Source: Burkholderiales bacterium Ga0077543 (GTDB lineage Bacteria > Pseudomonadota > Gammaproteobacteria > Burkholderiales > Burkholderiaceae_C). From it: DNA of 64,000 nt. Below, one piece after another: positions 26,710-35,928 of the stretch; position 1 is the first letter of the stretch, and each line of letters opens with the position of its first letter. The position numbers and the translations under genes are program-made. Below the pieces are notes generated by a model. That model did no database searches. It was not told the DNA's origin and saw only the letters and a list, made by a program, of their open reading frames with translations. The stretch spans positions 1 to 64,000 of the forward strand of contig LNET01000117.1 in assembly GCA_001464055.1 (NCBI GenBank). The letters run 5' to 3'.

Positions 26710-27582
26710 ATGACATCCCCCATGCTCGTGGTCCATGGCCCGCCCACCCACGCCGGAGCCACGCCGTCCAGCCCGCTGGTGCTGGACTCGCCACATTCCG
26801 GCTTTCAGATGCCCGAGGACTTCGGCGCCGCCCTGCCCGAAGCCGCACTGCGCGAGGGCGAGGACAGCTTCATCGACGCCCTGTACCGGCCGGCGGCCGA
26901 CCGGGGCGTGCCCCTTCTGTCCGCCCTGTTCCCGCGCACCTACCTCGACCCCAACCGCCACGCCGCCGACATCGACCCCGCGCTGCTGGACGCGCCCTGG
27001 CCGGGCGAACGCGTGGACAGCGGCAAGTCACGCATCGGAAAGTCGCTGGTGTGGCGCACGATGATCGACGAAGCGCCGATCTACGACCGCCTGCTCACCG
27101 TGGCCGAGGTGCAGGGGCGGGTGCAGCGCTGCCATGCCCCTTATCACGCCACGCTGCGGCAACTGCTGGACGCGGCGCACGCGCGCTTCGGGGTTGTCTT
27201 CCACATCAACTGCCACTCGATGGGCCCCTGGTCCAGCGTGGCGATGGAAGGCGTGGAAGGGCAGCCCCGTGCCGACATGGTGCTGGGCGACCGCGACGGC
27301 AGCACCTGCGCGCCGGAGCTGACCGCCTTCGTGCGCGACACCCTGGCCGGCTTCGGCTACCGGGTGGCGGTGAACGACCCGTTCAAGGGCGTTGAGCTGG
27401 TGCGCGCCTATGCCGACCCTGCACGCGGCCGCCACAGCCTGCAGCTGGAAGTGAACAAGCGCCTGTACATGCACGAAGACCGCATCGAGACCCATGCCGG
27501 GTTCACCACGCTGCAAGGGCAGCTGATGCAGCTGCTGCAGGCCGTCGAAACCCAGGTGATGAAGAACCCGCGCCATGCCTGA
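26710..27582 (+). CDS. hutG: N-formylglutamate amidohydrolase family protein
   Basis: A 290-residue member of the HutG/FGase family, zinc hydrolases releasing formate from N-formylglutamate or cleaving related N-acyl amino acids. It has VLDSPHSGFQMPEDF near residue 25, PRTYLDPNR, and the FHINCHSMGPW metal-site segment near residue 160. No other hut gene is nearby, so histidine breakdown is not implied; the neighbours are a deacylase and a peptide-type importer. It starts at the ATG at 26710; a second in-frame ATG 12 bases later is possible. It overlaps the next gene by eight bases. Confidence 0.85.
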   Translation: MTSPMLVVHGPPTHAGATPSSPLVLDSPHSGFQMPEDFGAALPEAALREGEDSFIDALYRPAADRGVPLLSALFPRTYLDPNRHAADIDPALLDAPWPGERVDSGKSRIGKSLVWRTMIDEAPIYDRLLTVAEVQGRVQRCHAPYHATLRQLLDAAHARFGVVFHINCHSMGPWSSVAMEGVEGQPRADMVLGDRDGSTCAPELTAFVRDTLAGFGYRVAVNDPFKGVELVRAYADPARGRHSLQLEVNKRLYMHEDRIETHAGFTTLQGQLMQLLQAVETQVMKNPRHA

Positions 27583-28555
27583 CCAGCCGAATACCCCCGT
27601 GAAGGTGGAACTGAAGGCCCCGGACATCAATCCCTGGCTGCCGTCGAACACCGGCGTGCCCGGTGTGCATGTGTTCGACAGCGGTTTGCCTGGCCCGAAC
27701 GTGATGGTGCAGGCACTGACCCACGGCAACGAGATCTGCGGTGCGATCGCGCTGAACTGGCTGATGCTGCAGTTCAAGCGAGGCGAGTTCAAGCCTTTGT
27801 GCGGCACGTTGACCCTGGCCTATGCCAACCTGGAGGCCTACGCGCGCTTCGACCCGGCCGACCCCTATTCTTCGCGCCTGGTCGACGAGGACTACAACCG
27901 CGTGTGGTCCGACGCCGCGCTGGACGGACCGGGCGACAGCGTCGAGCTGCGCCGCGCCAGGCTGCTGCGACGCTTCGTCGACCGGGCCGACCTGCTGCTG
28001 GACATCCACAGCATGGGCGAGCCCTGCCGGCCGCTGATGGTGTGCGGCAAGCTCGACAAGAACGCCGCGTTCGCGCGCGCACTGGGCCAGCCGGCCGACC
28101 TGCTGATCGACACCGGCCACCCGGCCGGCCTGCGCATGATCGACCGCGGCGCTTTCGGCGACCCGGCCAGCCCGAAGAAGGCCTTGCTGGTCGAGTGCGG
28201 CCAGCACTGGGAAGCGGCTGCCGAGCACGTGGCCATCGACACCCTGGCCCGCTTCCTGGGCCTGACCGGCCTGGCCCCGGCGGTCTGGGTGCAGGCGCAC
28301 ACGCGCATCGCCCTGCCATCGACGCAGCGTCTGGTGCGGGTGACCGAGCCTGTGATCGCCCGCAGCACCGCCTTTCGTTTCCTGGTGCCACCGGTGGGCC
28401 TGGGCGTGATCGAGAAGGCCGGCACGCCGTTTGCACAGGATGGCGAGCACGTGTTCAGCACGCCTTACGACCACGCCGTGCTGGTGATGCCGGGCACCCA
28501 CAACCTGAAGCCGGGCGGCACGGCGGTGCGGCTGGGGCGGTTCGAGCAACCCTGA
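27575..28555 (+). CDS. Succinylglutamate desuccinylase/aspartoacylase family protein
   Basis: A 326-residue M14-like zinc deacylase. The metal ligands are in THGNEICGA (near residue 49-57) and LLDIHSMGEP (near 141-150); LVECGQHW carries the family Glu region. Such enzymes release amino acids from N-acyl amino acids. Translationally coupled to the hutG-like gene by an eight-base overlap, and divergent from the peptide importer, suggesting a role in using N-acylated amino acids or small peptides (inference). Confidence 0.85.
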   Translation: MPDQPNTPVKVELKAPDINPWLPSNTGVPGVHVFDSGLPGPNVMVQALTHGNEICGAIALNWLMLQFKRGEFKPLCGTLTLAYANLEAYARFDPADPYSSRLVDEDYNRVWSDAALDGPGDSVELRRARLLRRFVDRADLLLDIHSMGEPCRPLMVCGKLDKNAAFARALGQPADLLIDTGHPAGLRMIDRGAFGDPASPKKALLVECGQHWEAAAEHVAIDTLARFLGLTGLAPAVWVQAHTRIALPSTQRLVRVTEPVIARSTAFRFLVPPVGLGVIEKAGTPFAQDGEHVFSTPYDHAVLVMPGTHNLKPGGTAVRLGRFEQP

Positions 28556-28608
28556 AGACCGGACGGCAGCCCGCTGCCCGCTGCGGCCGCCTTCAGCCCC
28601 TGCCAGAC

Positions 28609-29424
28609 TCAGGTTCTGGCGGGGCCCAGGCAGTGCAACACGGCCGCCGCGGTTTCGTCGGGCTTTTCCATCGGAAACAAGTGGGTGCCTTCGACCCAGC
28701 TCAGTCGCTCGCGCACCAGCGCCCGCGTCGCGGCCATGCCGGCCTGGCGCAGTTCTGCCGACTTCGTGCCTGCGATGAAGTGCACCGGCATCTGCAGCGG
28801 GTGACGGCGCAGCAGCACCCCCAGGCGCGTGGGCAGGGTGTCGTAGATGCGCGTCTCGACCTCGCGATGAAAAGCCAGGCGGACGGCCTGCGGGCTGGCG
28901 CCGTCGGGGTCGGGTTCGGTGCCGCAGCGGATGTAGTCGCGCAGCACGCGCTCGTCCCAGCGGGCAAACGCTGCTTTCGCCGCGTAATGCCGGTGGGCTG
29001 CTTCGCTGTCAGGCCACTGGAAGCGCCGCTTCTCGGAAACGCGCCCTGGCGAAAAGCGCTTGTACAGCCCCAGCGTACGCGCCATCGCCACGCTGTGCGA
29101 ACGCCAGCCGCCGACCACGGGCGAGTCCAGCATCACCACCTGCGCTGCCAGCGCCGGCTGGCGCGCCGCCACCATCAGGCTGAGGAAACCGCCCAGCGAA
29201 TGCCCGACCAGATGGATCTTCTGGCCGGGTGCCTGATGTTCGATGAACTGCGCCAGTTCGCGGCGCAGGTGCGGCCAGTTGGCGGTGACTGGCAAGTCCG
29301 GATCGTGGCCGATGCGCGGCAACGCGATGACCCGCCAGCCCGCGGCCTGCCAGATGTCGAACATGACACGATACGTTCCGGCAGGAAAGCCGTTGGCGTG
29401 GCTGAAGCAGATCGTGGGTTTCAA
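28609..29424 (-). CDS. Alpha/beta hydrolase
   Basis: A 271-residue alpha/beta-fold hydrolase with the oxyanion segment CFSHANGFPAGTY, the nucleophile elbow GHSLGG (Ser about 75) and a terminal His in EGTHLFPMEKP. No leader, so cytoplasmic. Substrate not predictable. It overlaps the stop of the Anbu-like gene by four bases and is probably cotranscribed with it. Confidence 0.88.
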   Translation of the reverse strand: MKPTICFSHANGFPAGTYRVMFDIWQAAGWRVIALPRIGHDPDLPVTANWPHLRRELAQFIEHQAPGQKIHLVGHSLGGFLSLMVAARQPALAAQVVMLDSPVVGGWRSHSVAMARTLGLYKRFSPGRVSEKRRFQWPDSEAAHRHYAAKAAFARWDERVLRDYIRCGTEPDPDGASPQAVRLAFHREVETRIYDTLPTRLGVLLRRHPLQMPVHFIAGTKSAELRQAGMAATRALVRERLSWVEGTHLFPMEKPDETAAAVLHCLGPART

Positions 29425-30245
29425 ACGATGCGTTCACCCGGATGGGTGATCTTGCGCATGGGTTCGTGCCGTTGCAGCGGGCTCATCAAAGGGTGGGCGG
29501 TGTCGCCGCCGTCCCAGCGCGGGTCGTCGATGCTTTCGAAGACCTCGCGCAGGCGCTGGCCCCAGGTGTCGTGGATCATCCTGAAATACGGGTTGTGTTC
29601 GTCGATGCAGACGATCTGCGTGCTCTGCAGTGCACCTTCCTCGTAGACCAGCAGATCCAGCGGCAGGCCCACGCCCAGGTTGCTCTTCAGCGTGCTGTCC
29701 ATGCTGACCAGGGCGCACTTGGCGGCTTCGTCCAGCGGCGTGCGCGGTGTCAGCACGCGGTCGAGGATGGGCTTGCCGTACTTGCTTTCGCCCACCTGGA
29801 AGAAGCAGGTCTCGCGCGTGGCCTCGATGAAGTTCCCGGCCGAATAGACCAGGAACATGCGCATGGCCTCGCCCCGGATCTGGCCGCCGAAGATCATGCT
29901 GGCGTTGAAGTCGATGCCCGCCGCCTTCAGCGACTTGCCGTCCTGTTCGTAGACCCGGCGCACCGCGCTGCCCAGCACGCGCACGGCATCGAACATGCTC
30001 TTGGCGTTCCAGATGGTGATGGGCTCATCGTCACCGTTGTCGATCTTCTCGACCTGCAGGATCTCGCGCACGCTCTGACTGATGCTCAGGTTGCCGGCCG
30101 ACAGCATCACCATGAAGCGGTCGCCCGGTTTTTCATACACCATCATCTTGCGGAAGGTGCTGATCTGGTCCATGCCGGCGTTGGTGCGCGAGTCCGACAG
30201 GAACACGAGTCCGGCGTTGAGGCGGATGCCGACGCAATAGGTCAT
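29421..30245 (-). CDS. Anbu-type proteasome-like protein
   Basis: A 274-residue member of the ancestral beta-subunit (Anbu/BPH) branch of the Ntn-hydrolase proteasome family. It begins MTYCVGIRLNAGLVFLSDSR, where Thr2 would be the exposed catalytic residue after Met removal, and continues with DSRTNAG, FMVMLSAGNLSISQS and the family's conserved IYSAGNFIEAT-like strand (LVYSAGNFIEAT). Anbu usually travels with transglutaminase-like, ATP-grasp and alpha-E genes; none is present here, only an overlapping alpha/beta hydrolase gene. Confidence 0.92.
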   Translation of the reverse strand: MTYCVGIRLNAGLVFLSDSRTNAGMDQISTFRKMMVYEKPGDRFMVMLSAGNLSISQSVREILQVEKIDNGDDEPITIWNAKSMFDAVRVLGSAVRRVYEQDGKSLKAAGIDFNASMIFGGQIRGEAMRMFLVYSAGNFIEATRETCFFQVGESKYGKPILDRVLTPRTPLDEAAKCALVSMDSTLKSNLGVGLPLDLLVYEEGALQSTQIVCIDEHNPYFRMIHDTWGQRLREVFESIDDPRWDGGDTAHPLMSPLQRHEPMRKITHPGERIV

Positions 30246-30428
30246 CTTGATGGGTCGCGGTGAAGCCGCGCGCAGGGCCGTTTGAATGGCGAAGCGCCAA
30301 GATTAGCAGGCCGGCCTCGGCCGGATGGTCGGCCCTGGCCGCCGCGGCACGCGGCAAGCCGCACAGCCGTCGGACGACGCGCAGACTCGCGCGACCAAGC
30401 AGCGGCCCTTCTCTCGTCCGGCTTGGCT

Positions 30429-31433
30429 CTATGTGCGGGGACTGCGGGGACCTGCCGGCACCCGTCGCTTCCACCACTCGGGCCGCTCTGAAGGCCGCAC
30501 GGCCTGCAGACCTTGGGGAAGCCGCGCACGGGCCAGCTCGGCGGTGTAGTCCGCGGCGAAGTCGATCCAGGCGCGGACGCGAGGCTGACGCGTCAGTGAA
30601 CGCCTGGCGACCAGGCTGATCGGTGGCGAATGCAGGCCGGTCCAGTCCAGCAGCACCGGTTGCAGTGTGCCGTCGGCAAGTTCGCGACGAATCGACAGAT
30701 CGTTGACTCGAGCGACCACCTGGCCAGCCAGGAGCGGCCCGTCCAGCACGCTGCGGTTGTCGCTGACGAGCCAGCCCTCCACGTCGACCGCCTGCTTCTG
30801 GCCGTCGCACTCGAACGCCCATCGACTGAGCACCTCGCCGAAGGGGGTGCGGTAAAGCGCGCAGCCATGACGGGCCAGATCCGACGGCTGCGTCGGCTGA
30901 CCATGGCGTGACCAGTACGCAGGCGTGGCGACGATCAGCCAGCGGGTCTCTGCCAATGTCCGTAGCACCGCATCCTGCGGCGGTGGCCAACCCGACTGCA
31001 TCAGCAGGTCCGTGCCAAGGCGGGCCAGGTCTCGCACAGAGCCGGCCTCGAAGACGTGCACTTCGATCTCGGGAAATCGAGCATGGAACGACGCCAGCAT
31101 ATGCGGCAAGAGGTACTCTCGCAGGACGCTGTCGGCCGCCAAGGAGATGGTGCCTCGGGGCGCGCTGCTCTGGTCGTGCAGGCTGGCGTCGAGCTCGCGC
31201 AGCTCCGACAGCAGCACGCGCGCCCTTTCGACGTATGCGGTGGCGTAGGAAGTCGGCCGCAAGGGCTGCACTGAGCGATCGATCAGCGAAACGCCCAGCT
31301 CGGCCTCCAAGGCCTGCACCAGGCGGTGGACCGAGGGTGTCGACACCCCCAGGTGCCGGGCCGCGGCACTGAAGCTGCCGCTGTCGACCGCCGCCACCAG
31401 GTACTCCAGGCCGCGCAGCTTGTGGATGCCCAT
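30429..31433 (-). CDS. LysR-family transcriptional regulator
   Basis: A 334-residue LysR regulator with an N-terminal winged helix-turn-helix (FSAAARHLGVSTPSVHRLVQALEAELG, about residues 20-46) and a LysR substrate-binding domain. The ATG at 31433 has GGGAG six bases upstream; the frame is open to a TTG at 31457, which lies inside the palindrome. It is divergent from a Bug-type binding protein, its probable target, across a spacer holding a perfect 25-bp palindrome. The C-terminal tail (WWKRRVPAGPRSPRT) is rather long. Confidence 0.93.
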   Translation of the reverse strand: MGIHKLRGLEYLVAAVDSGSFSAAARHLGVSTPSVHRLVQALEAELGVSLIDRSVQPLRPTSYATAYVERARVLLSELRELDASLHDQSSAPRGTISLAADSVLREYLLPHMLASFHARFPEIEVHVFEAGSVRDLARLGTDLLMQSGWPPPQDAVLRTLAETRWLIVATPAYWSRHGQPTQPSDLARHGCALYRTPFGEVLSRWAFECDGQKQAVDVEGWLVSDNRSVLDGPLLAGQVVARVNDLSIRRELADGTLQPVLLDWTGLHSPPISLVARRSLTRQPRVRAWIDFAADYTAELARARLPQGLQAVRPSERPEWWKRRVPAGPRSPRT

Positions 31434-31445
31434 GGCGCACTCCCA

Positions 31446-31470
31446 TGCCTTCAGCAAATTGCTGAAGGCA
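31446..31470. promoter_or_regulatory. Perfect 25-bp palindrome, probable LysR operator
   Basis: Arms TGCCTTCAGCAA (31446-31457) and TTGCTGAAGGCA (31459-31470) are perfectly complementary around one central A. The site lies just upstream of the LysR ribosome-binding site and 76 bases before the divergent gene. It does not fit the strict T-N11-A spacing but has the symmetry of a dimer-binding operator; autoregulation and control of the neighbour are inferred. Confidence 0.7.
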
Positions 31471-31545
31471 GATTAGCAGACCTCGGCATTGCTCTTCAGG
31501 GAGCCAGCCTGCAGCATTGACCAACCCAGGTCCAGGACTCATCCC

Positions 31546-32538
31546 ATGCCTTACGCGTACCTTGCCCGACGTCGCCTCGCACCGGCTCCGCGCTGGAGTG
31601 CGGCCCTTGCACTGATGGTAGCGTCGATCGCCGCGGTTTCGTTCCCTGCGCAGCCGGTGCGCGTGATCATTGGCTCGCCGCCGGGCTCCGCTCCCGATGT
31701 TGTCGCACGCCTGCTGGGCGAGACCATGGCTTCTTCTTTGGGGCAGCCGGTGGTGGTCGAGAACCGCCCGGGCGCGGGCGGCACGATCGCCACCGCGGCC
31801 GTCGCCGCCGCGGCGGCCGATGGGCACACGCTGAACGTCAGCGGTTGCTCGGGGGATGCCATCACCCACGCTTTCCTCAGCCAGGGTCGGACACCGTTGG
31901 TGCTCTTCAAGGACCTGAGGCCGGTGGGCCGATTGCTGCTCGATCACTGGCTCGTGCTGGTGCCGGCCAGCAGCGACGTGGCCTCGCTGGCGGACCTCGC
32001 CCGCCAGGCGCAGGCCGCCGCCGAGCCTGTGGCCTACCCTTCGCAGGGGGAGGGCAGCACGCCGCATCTGCAGGCCGAGCGCCTGGCGCGCACACTGGGC
32101 TTCAAGGCGCAGCACGTGCCTTACAAGGACAGCCCGGTCAACGATCTTGTCGGTGGCCGGCTGGGCTACGCGGTCCTCCCATCGGCGGCGGCACTGCCGC
32201 TGGTCAAGGGCGGTCGCCTGAGGGCACTGGCGGTGTTGTCGGCCGAACGCCTGGGCGCTTTGCCCGACGTTCCCACGGCCGAGCAGGCCGGGCTGGCGGG
32301 ATACCGCTTCAACGGCGGCCTGTGCCTGTGGGCGCCAGGCGCGACGCCGGACGCTGCCGTCCAGCGACTGAATGCCGCGTTGGCGAGCGCCGCGAGCCAG
32401 CCCGCCGTTCGCGAGAAGATGCTGGCGGTGGGCGCTGATCCCACGCCGTTCGACCTGGAGACCACCGAGCGATACGTGCGCGACTTCGCGGCCGAGAGCG
32501 TCCTTCTGCGTGCTGCCGTCTTTGGCAGCGCGCGCTGA
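31546..32538 (+). CDS. Bug-family tripartite tricarboxylate transporter binding protein
   Basis: A 330-residue TctC/Bug-type periplasmic binding protein. The leader MPYAYLARRRLAPAPRWSAA precedes a hydrophobic stretch; the mature part has PVRVIIGSPPGSAPDVVARLL, ENRPGAGGTIA and the VPYKDSPVNDLVGGRL segment, all family marks. No tctA/tctB membrane genes are nearby, common for Bug proteins in Burkholderiales, which may serve in sensing or share a distant transporter. Its control by the divergent LysR protein is inferred from layout. Confidence 0.93.
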   Translation: MPYAYLARRRLAPAPRWSAALALMVASIAAVSFPAQPVRVIIGSPPGSAPDVVARLLGETMASSLGQPVVVENRPGAGGTIATAAVAAAAADGHTLNVSGCSGDAITHAFLSQGRTPLVLFKDLRPVGRLLLDHWLVLVPASSDVASLADLARQAQAAAEPVAYPSQGEGSTPHLQAERLARTLGFKAQHVPYKDSPVNDLVGGRLGYAVLPSAAALPLVKGGRLRALAVLSAERLGALPDVPTAEQAGLAGYRFNGGLCLWAPGATPDAAVQRLNAALASAASQPAVREKMLAVGADPTPFDLETTERYVRDFAAESVLLRAAVFGSAR

Positions 32539-32821
32539 GCCTGCACGCCTTGGCCATGCTGGTCGACCATCACGCACACTGGCTGCTGCAAGCCGTGCAC
32601 GAACAGCTCAGCCGCCGCAACGGGGCGCCGCGGGTCTGGCGCGAGCAGGGACGGTGGGTCTTTCAGGCCGCGATCAAGCCGCGACCCTGGACCTGTCGCG
32701 GAGCTTCAACGATGGCACTGCGGAGCAGACCCAGGCCAGCAGATAAAGCGGCCTGGCAGTCGCACCACTGGCGTTCGACCTTGCGCAGGAGTTCCAGCTG
32801 CGCGTTTGAGAGGAAGTGACC
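32539..32821. other. Spacer with an unconvincing ORF
   Basis: A 283-base stretch between the Bug gene and a small membrane protein. A frame from an ATG at 32556 to a stop at 32819 could encode 87 residues, but the second half reads as Arg/Ser-rich noise and no ribosome-binding site precedes it. It may be gene debris. I see no RNA gene or clear promoter. Confidence 0.4.
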
Positions 32822-33163
32822 GTGGACATCTCGAACATCGCCGCAGCCGATGGCGGCCCTGGTCGCATCACCGCACGGGTGGCGTACCTGAGGGTGCTGA
32901 CCTGGGCCTTCACATTGTTCAACTCTGTGCGCATGCTGGCTTATCTGCCCACGATCTGGGCGATCGTCGAGAGCGGTGATTCGAGTCAGCACTCGCTGTT
33001 GACCTGGTGTACCTGGCTGGGTGCGAACGCGACCATGGCCGCGTGGTTGTACGAGTCCAACGGCCAGCGCTTCAGCCGCGCGGTAGTGGTCAACGCCGGC
33101 AACGCGACGATGTGCGCAGGCACCGTGCTGGTGATTGCGACCCACCGAGGCCTGCCGATCTAG
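32822..33163 (+). CDS. Small membrane protein, possibly SemiSWEET/PQ-loop-like
   Basis: A 113-residue protein with three hydrophobic segments: around RVLTWAFTLFNSVRMLAYLP, SLLTWCTWLGANATMAAWLY and NAGNATMCAGTVLVIAT. Size, three-helix layout and a Pro in the first helix recall SemiSWEET half-transporters, but I do not see a firm PQ motif, so this is tentative. The GTG at 32822 has AGAGGAA seven bases upstream; a GTG at 32816 is too close to it. Flanked by non-coding DNA on both sides. Confidence 0.6.
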   Translation: MDISNIAAADGGPGRITARVAYLRVLTWAFTLFNSVRMLAYLPTIWAIVESGDSSQHSLLTWCTWLGANATMAAWLYESNGQRFSRAVVVNAGNATMCAGTVLVIATHRGLPI

Positions 33164-33318
33164 CCCATCGGTGTGAAGCGGCCCATCACTGACGGATGCG
33201 GAGACGGCGTCGGATTCCGCCCATCGACACCAGCGGATGGCAGCATGGTCGATCTTGGTGCCCGGCAAAGTCGACCTGTCCCATCGCCTGGCGGGGCACG
33301 GACTTCCGGCGCACCACC

Positions 33319-35928
33319 CTAACGGTTGCGGCCCTGCAGCGCCTTCAGCCTGTACAGCGCGTCCAGCGCTTCACGCGGCGTCAGCGCGTCGGGGTCGATG
33401 GCGGCCAGGGCGGCGTCGGTGGCGCTGGGCTCGGGCGCAGTGGCGGCGGCGGGTGGCGCGGCAAACAGGTCCACCTGGGCGCGGCTGTTGCCGGCCTGGG
33501 CTTCCAGCGCTTCCAGCGTGGCCCGCGCCTGGCGCACCAGCGCTGCCGGCATGCCTGCCAGCCGCGCCACCTGCACGCCGTAGCTGCGGCTGGCCGGGCC
33601 AGCTTCCAGCTGGTGCAGGAAGACGATGTCGTTGCCGCTTTCCACCGCACCCACGTGAAGATTGATGGCCCGGTCGTGCCGGCCCGGAAACTCGGTGAGT
33701 TCGAAGTAGTGCGTGGCGAACAGCGTGAAGGCGCGGCTCTTGTCGTGCAGGTGGCTGGCAATGGCGCCGGCCAACGCCAGCCCGTCGTAGGTGCTGGTGC
33801 CGCGGCCGATCTCGTCCATCAGCACCAGGCTGTGTTCACCCGCAGCGTGCAGGATGGCCGCGGCCTCGGTCATCTCGACCATGAAGGTGCTCTGCGCATT
33901 GGCCAGGTCGTCGGCGGCGCCGATGCGGGTGTGGATGGCGTCGATGGGCCCTAGCCGGCAGGCGCTGGCCGGCACATAGGCGCCGATGGCGGCCAGCAGC
34001 ACGATCAGCGCCACCTGGCGCATGAAGGTGCTCTTGCCGCCCATGTTCGGGCCGGTGATGACGAGCATCTTGGTCTTCGCGTCGAGCCGGCAGTGGTTGG
34101 CGATGAAGCTGCCGCCGGTGGTCTCGGCCAGCCGCGCTTCGACCACCGGGTGGCGGCCGGCTTCGATGTCGATGCAGGGGTAGGGCACGAACTGCGGGCG
34201 GCACCAGCCCAGCGTGTCGGCGCGTTCTGCCAGGGCGGCCAAGGCGTCTAAACCGGCCAGGGCGCGTGCCAGGGCGGACAGCACAGGCAGGTGTTGCTGC
34301 AAGGCGTCCAGCAGCTGTTCGTACAGGAATTTTTCGCGCGCCAGGGCCCGGTCCTGGGCCGACAGCGCCTTGTCCTCGAAGGCCTTGAGTTCGGGCGTGA
34401 TGTAGCGCTCGGCGTTCTTCAGGGTCTGCCGGCGCTGGTAGTCGGCGGGCACCTTGTCCACGTGCGAGGCCGTCACCTCGATGTAGAAGCCATGCACCTT
34501 GTTGAACTGCACGCGCAGGTTGGGAATGGCGGTGCGTGCCTTTTCGCGGGCCTCCAGGTCCAGCAGGAAGGCGTCGCAGTTCTGTGCGATGCCGCGCAGT
34601 TCGTCCAGGTCGGCGTCGAAGCCGCTGGCGATGACGCCGCCTTCGCGCAGCAGCACGGCCGGTTCTTCGGCAATGGCCTGCAGCGTCTGCGCCACGGCCG
34701 GGTCGGGCTGCAGCGCCGCGTGCCATTGCGCCAGCAGTGTCGTGCCTTGGGGTGCGGCGGCGCGCAGCGCGGGCAGGGCGGCCAGGGTTTCCCGCAGGCC
34801 GGCCAGTTCACGCGGGCGCACCTGGCGCAGCGCCACGCGGGCGGTGGTGCGCTCGACGTCGCTGACGCCGCGCAGCGTCTCGCGCAGGGCCTCGAAGCCC
34901 TGGGTATGGCAGGCCGCGATGGCGTCGTGCCGCGCGCTGGCGGTGCTGCGTTCGCGCTGCGGGTGGGTGAGCCAGTGGCGCAGCAGCCGGCTGCCCATGC
35001 CGGTGCGGCAGCTGTCCAGCAGTGACAGCAGGGTAGGGGCGCTTTCGCCGCGCAGCGTCTGCACCAGTTCCAGGTTGCGGTGGGTGGCCGGGGGCAGGTC
35101 CAGCAGTTCGCTGGCGCGTTCGACGCTCAGCGTCTGCACGTGGGCCAGGGCGCGGCCCTGGGTGTGTTCGGCAAAGCTCAGCAGCGCGGCGGCGGCGGCC
35201 TGCGCGGTGCCCAGCTCCTGGGCGTTGTAGCCAGCCAGGCTGGCCACCTTGAGTTGCGTGCACAGCTTCTTCTCGCCCAGCGCCCGGTCGAACTGCCAGG
35301 CCGGGCGCGTAGTGCGCGCCGCGCGCGCCTGCAGCAGGGCTGCGGGCAGGGGGTTGATGGCGCCGTCGTGCAGCACCTCGGCCGGCTCCAGCCGGGCCAG
35401 CCAGCTGGGCAGTTCGGCTTCGCCGCATTCGGCCAGGCCCAGCTGGCCGCTGGCCAGGCCCAGCCAGGCCAGGCCCCAGGTGGCGCGATGCTTGTGCACG
35501 GCCAGCAGCAGGGTGTCGGCGCGCTCGGCCATCAGTTCGCCGTCGGTGACGGTGCCCGGGGTCACCACGCGCACCACCTTGCGCTCGACCGGGCCCTTGG
35601 CGGTGGCGACATCGCCCACCTGTTCGGCGATCGCCACGGGCTCGCCCAGCTTGATCAGCCGGGCGAGATAGCCTTCGACCGAATGCACCGGCACGCCGGC
35701 CATCACCACCGGTTCGCCGGCGCTCTGGCCGCGCGTGGTCAAGGTGATGTCGAGCAGCCGGTTGGCCTTGCGCGCGTCGTCCCAGAACAGCTCGTAGAAG
35801 TCCCCCATCCGGTAGAACACCAGGGTATCGGGGAAGTCGGCCTTGATGCCCAGGTACTGGGCCATCATGGGCGTGTGTGCGGACACATCGGGACGTCTGG
35901 CGACCGGCGGTGAGATTTCGTGTGGCAT
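33319..35928 (-). CDS. mutS: DNA mismatch repair protein MutS
   Basis: MutS binds base mismatches and starts mismatch repair with MutL. The 869-residue product has the mismatch-reading Phe-X-Glu in FYRMGDFYELF (F44, E46), the clamp and lever domains, Walker A TGPNMGGKSTFMRQ (about 625-637), Walker B LVLMDEIGRGTSTYDG, and the C-terminal helix-turn-helix. The ATG at 35928 is the family-like start (MPHEISPP); the frame is open 78 bases further. It is downstream of the sulfur cluster on the same strand, 94 bases away. Confidence 0.98.
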   Translation of the reverse strand: MPHEISPPVARRPDVSAHTPMMAQYLGIKADFPDTLVFYRMGDFYELFWDDARKANRLLDITLTTRGQSAGEPVVMAGVPVHSVEGYLARLIKLGEPVAIAEQVGDVATAKGPVERKVVRVVTPGTVTDGELMAERADTLLLAVHKHRATWGLAWLGLASGQLGLAECGEAELPSWLARLEPAEVLHDGAINPLPAALLQARAARTTRPAWQFDRALGEKKLCTQLKVASLAGYNAQELGTAQAAAAALLSFAEHTQGRALAHVQTLSVERASELLDLPPATHRNLELVQTLRGESAPTLLSLLDSCRTGMGSRLLRHWLTHPQRERSTASARHDAIAACHTQGFEALRETLRGVSDVERTTARVALRQVRPRELAGLRETLAALPALRAAAPQGTTLLAQWHAALQPDPAVAQTLQAIAEEPAVLLREGGVIASGFDADLDELRGIAQNCDAFLLDLEAREKARTAIPNLRVQFNKVHGFYIEVTASHVDKVPADYQRRQTLKNAERYITPELKAFEDKALSAQDRALAREKFLYEQLLDALQQHLPVLSALARALAGLDALAALAERADTLGWCRPQFVPYPCIDIEAGRHPVVEARLAETTGGSFIANHCRLDAKTKMLVITGPNMGGKSTFMRQVALIVLLAAIGAYVPASACRLGPIDAIHTRIGAADDLANAQSTFMVEMTEAAAILHAAGEHSLVLMDEIGRGTSTYDGLALAGAIASHLHDKSRAFTLFATHYFELTEFPGRHDRAINLHVGAVESGNDIVFLHQLEAGPASRSYGVQVARLAGMPAALVRQARATLEALEAQAGNSRAQVDLFAAPPAAATAPEPSATDAALAAIDPDALTPREALDALYRLKALQGRNR

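Noticed and set aside
32556..32819. An 87-residue ORF downstream of the Bug gene
   Set aside because: No ribosome-binding site, and the second half has no protein-like character. I kept it only as part of a described spacer.
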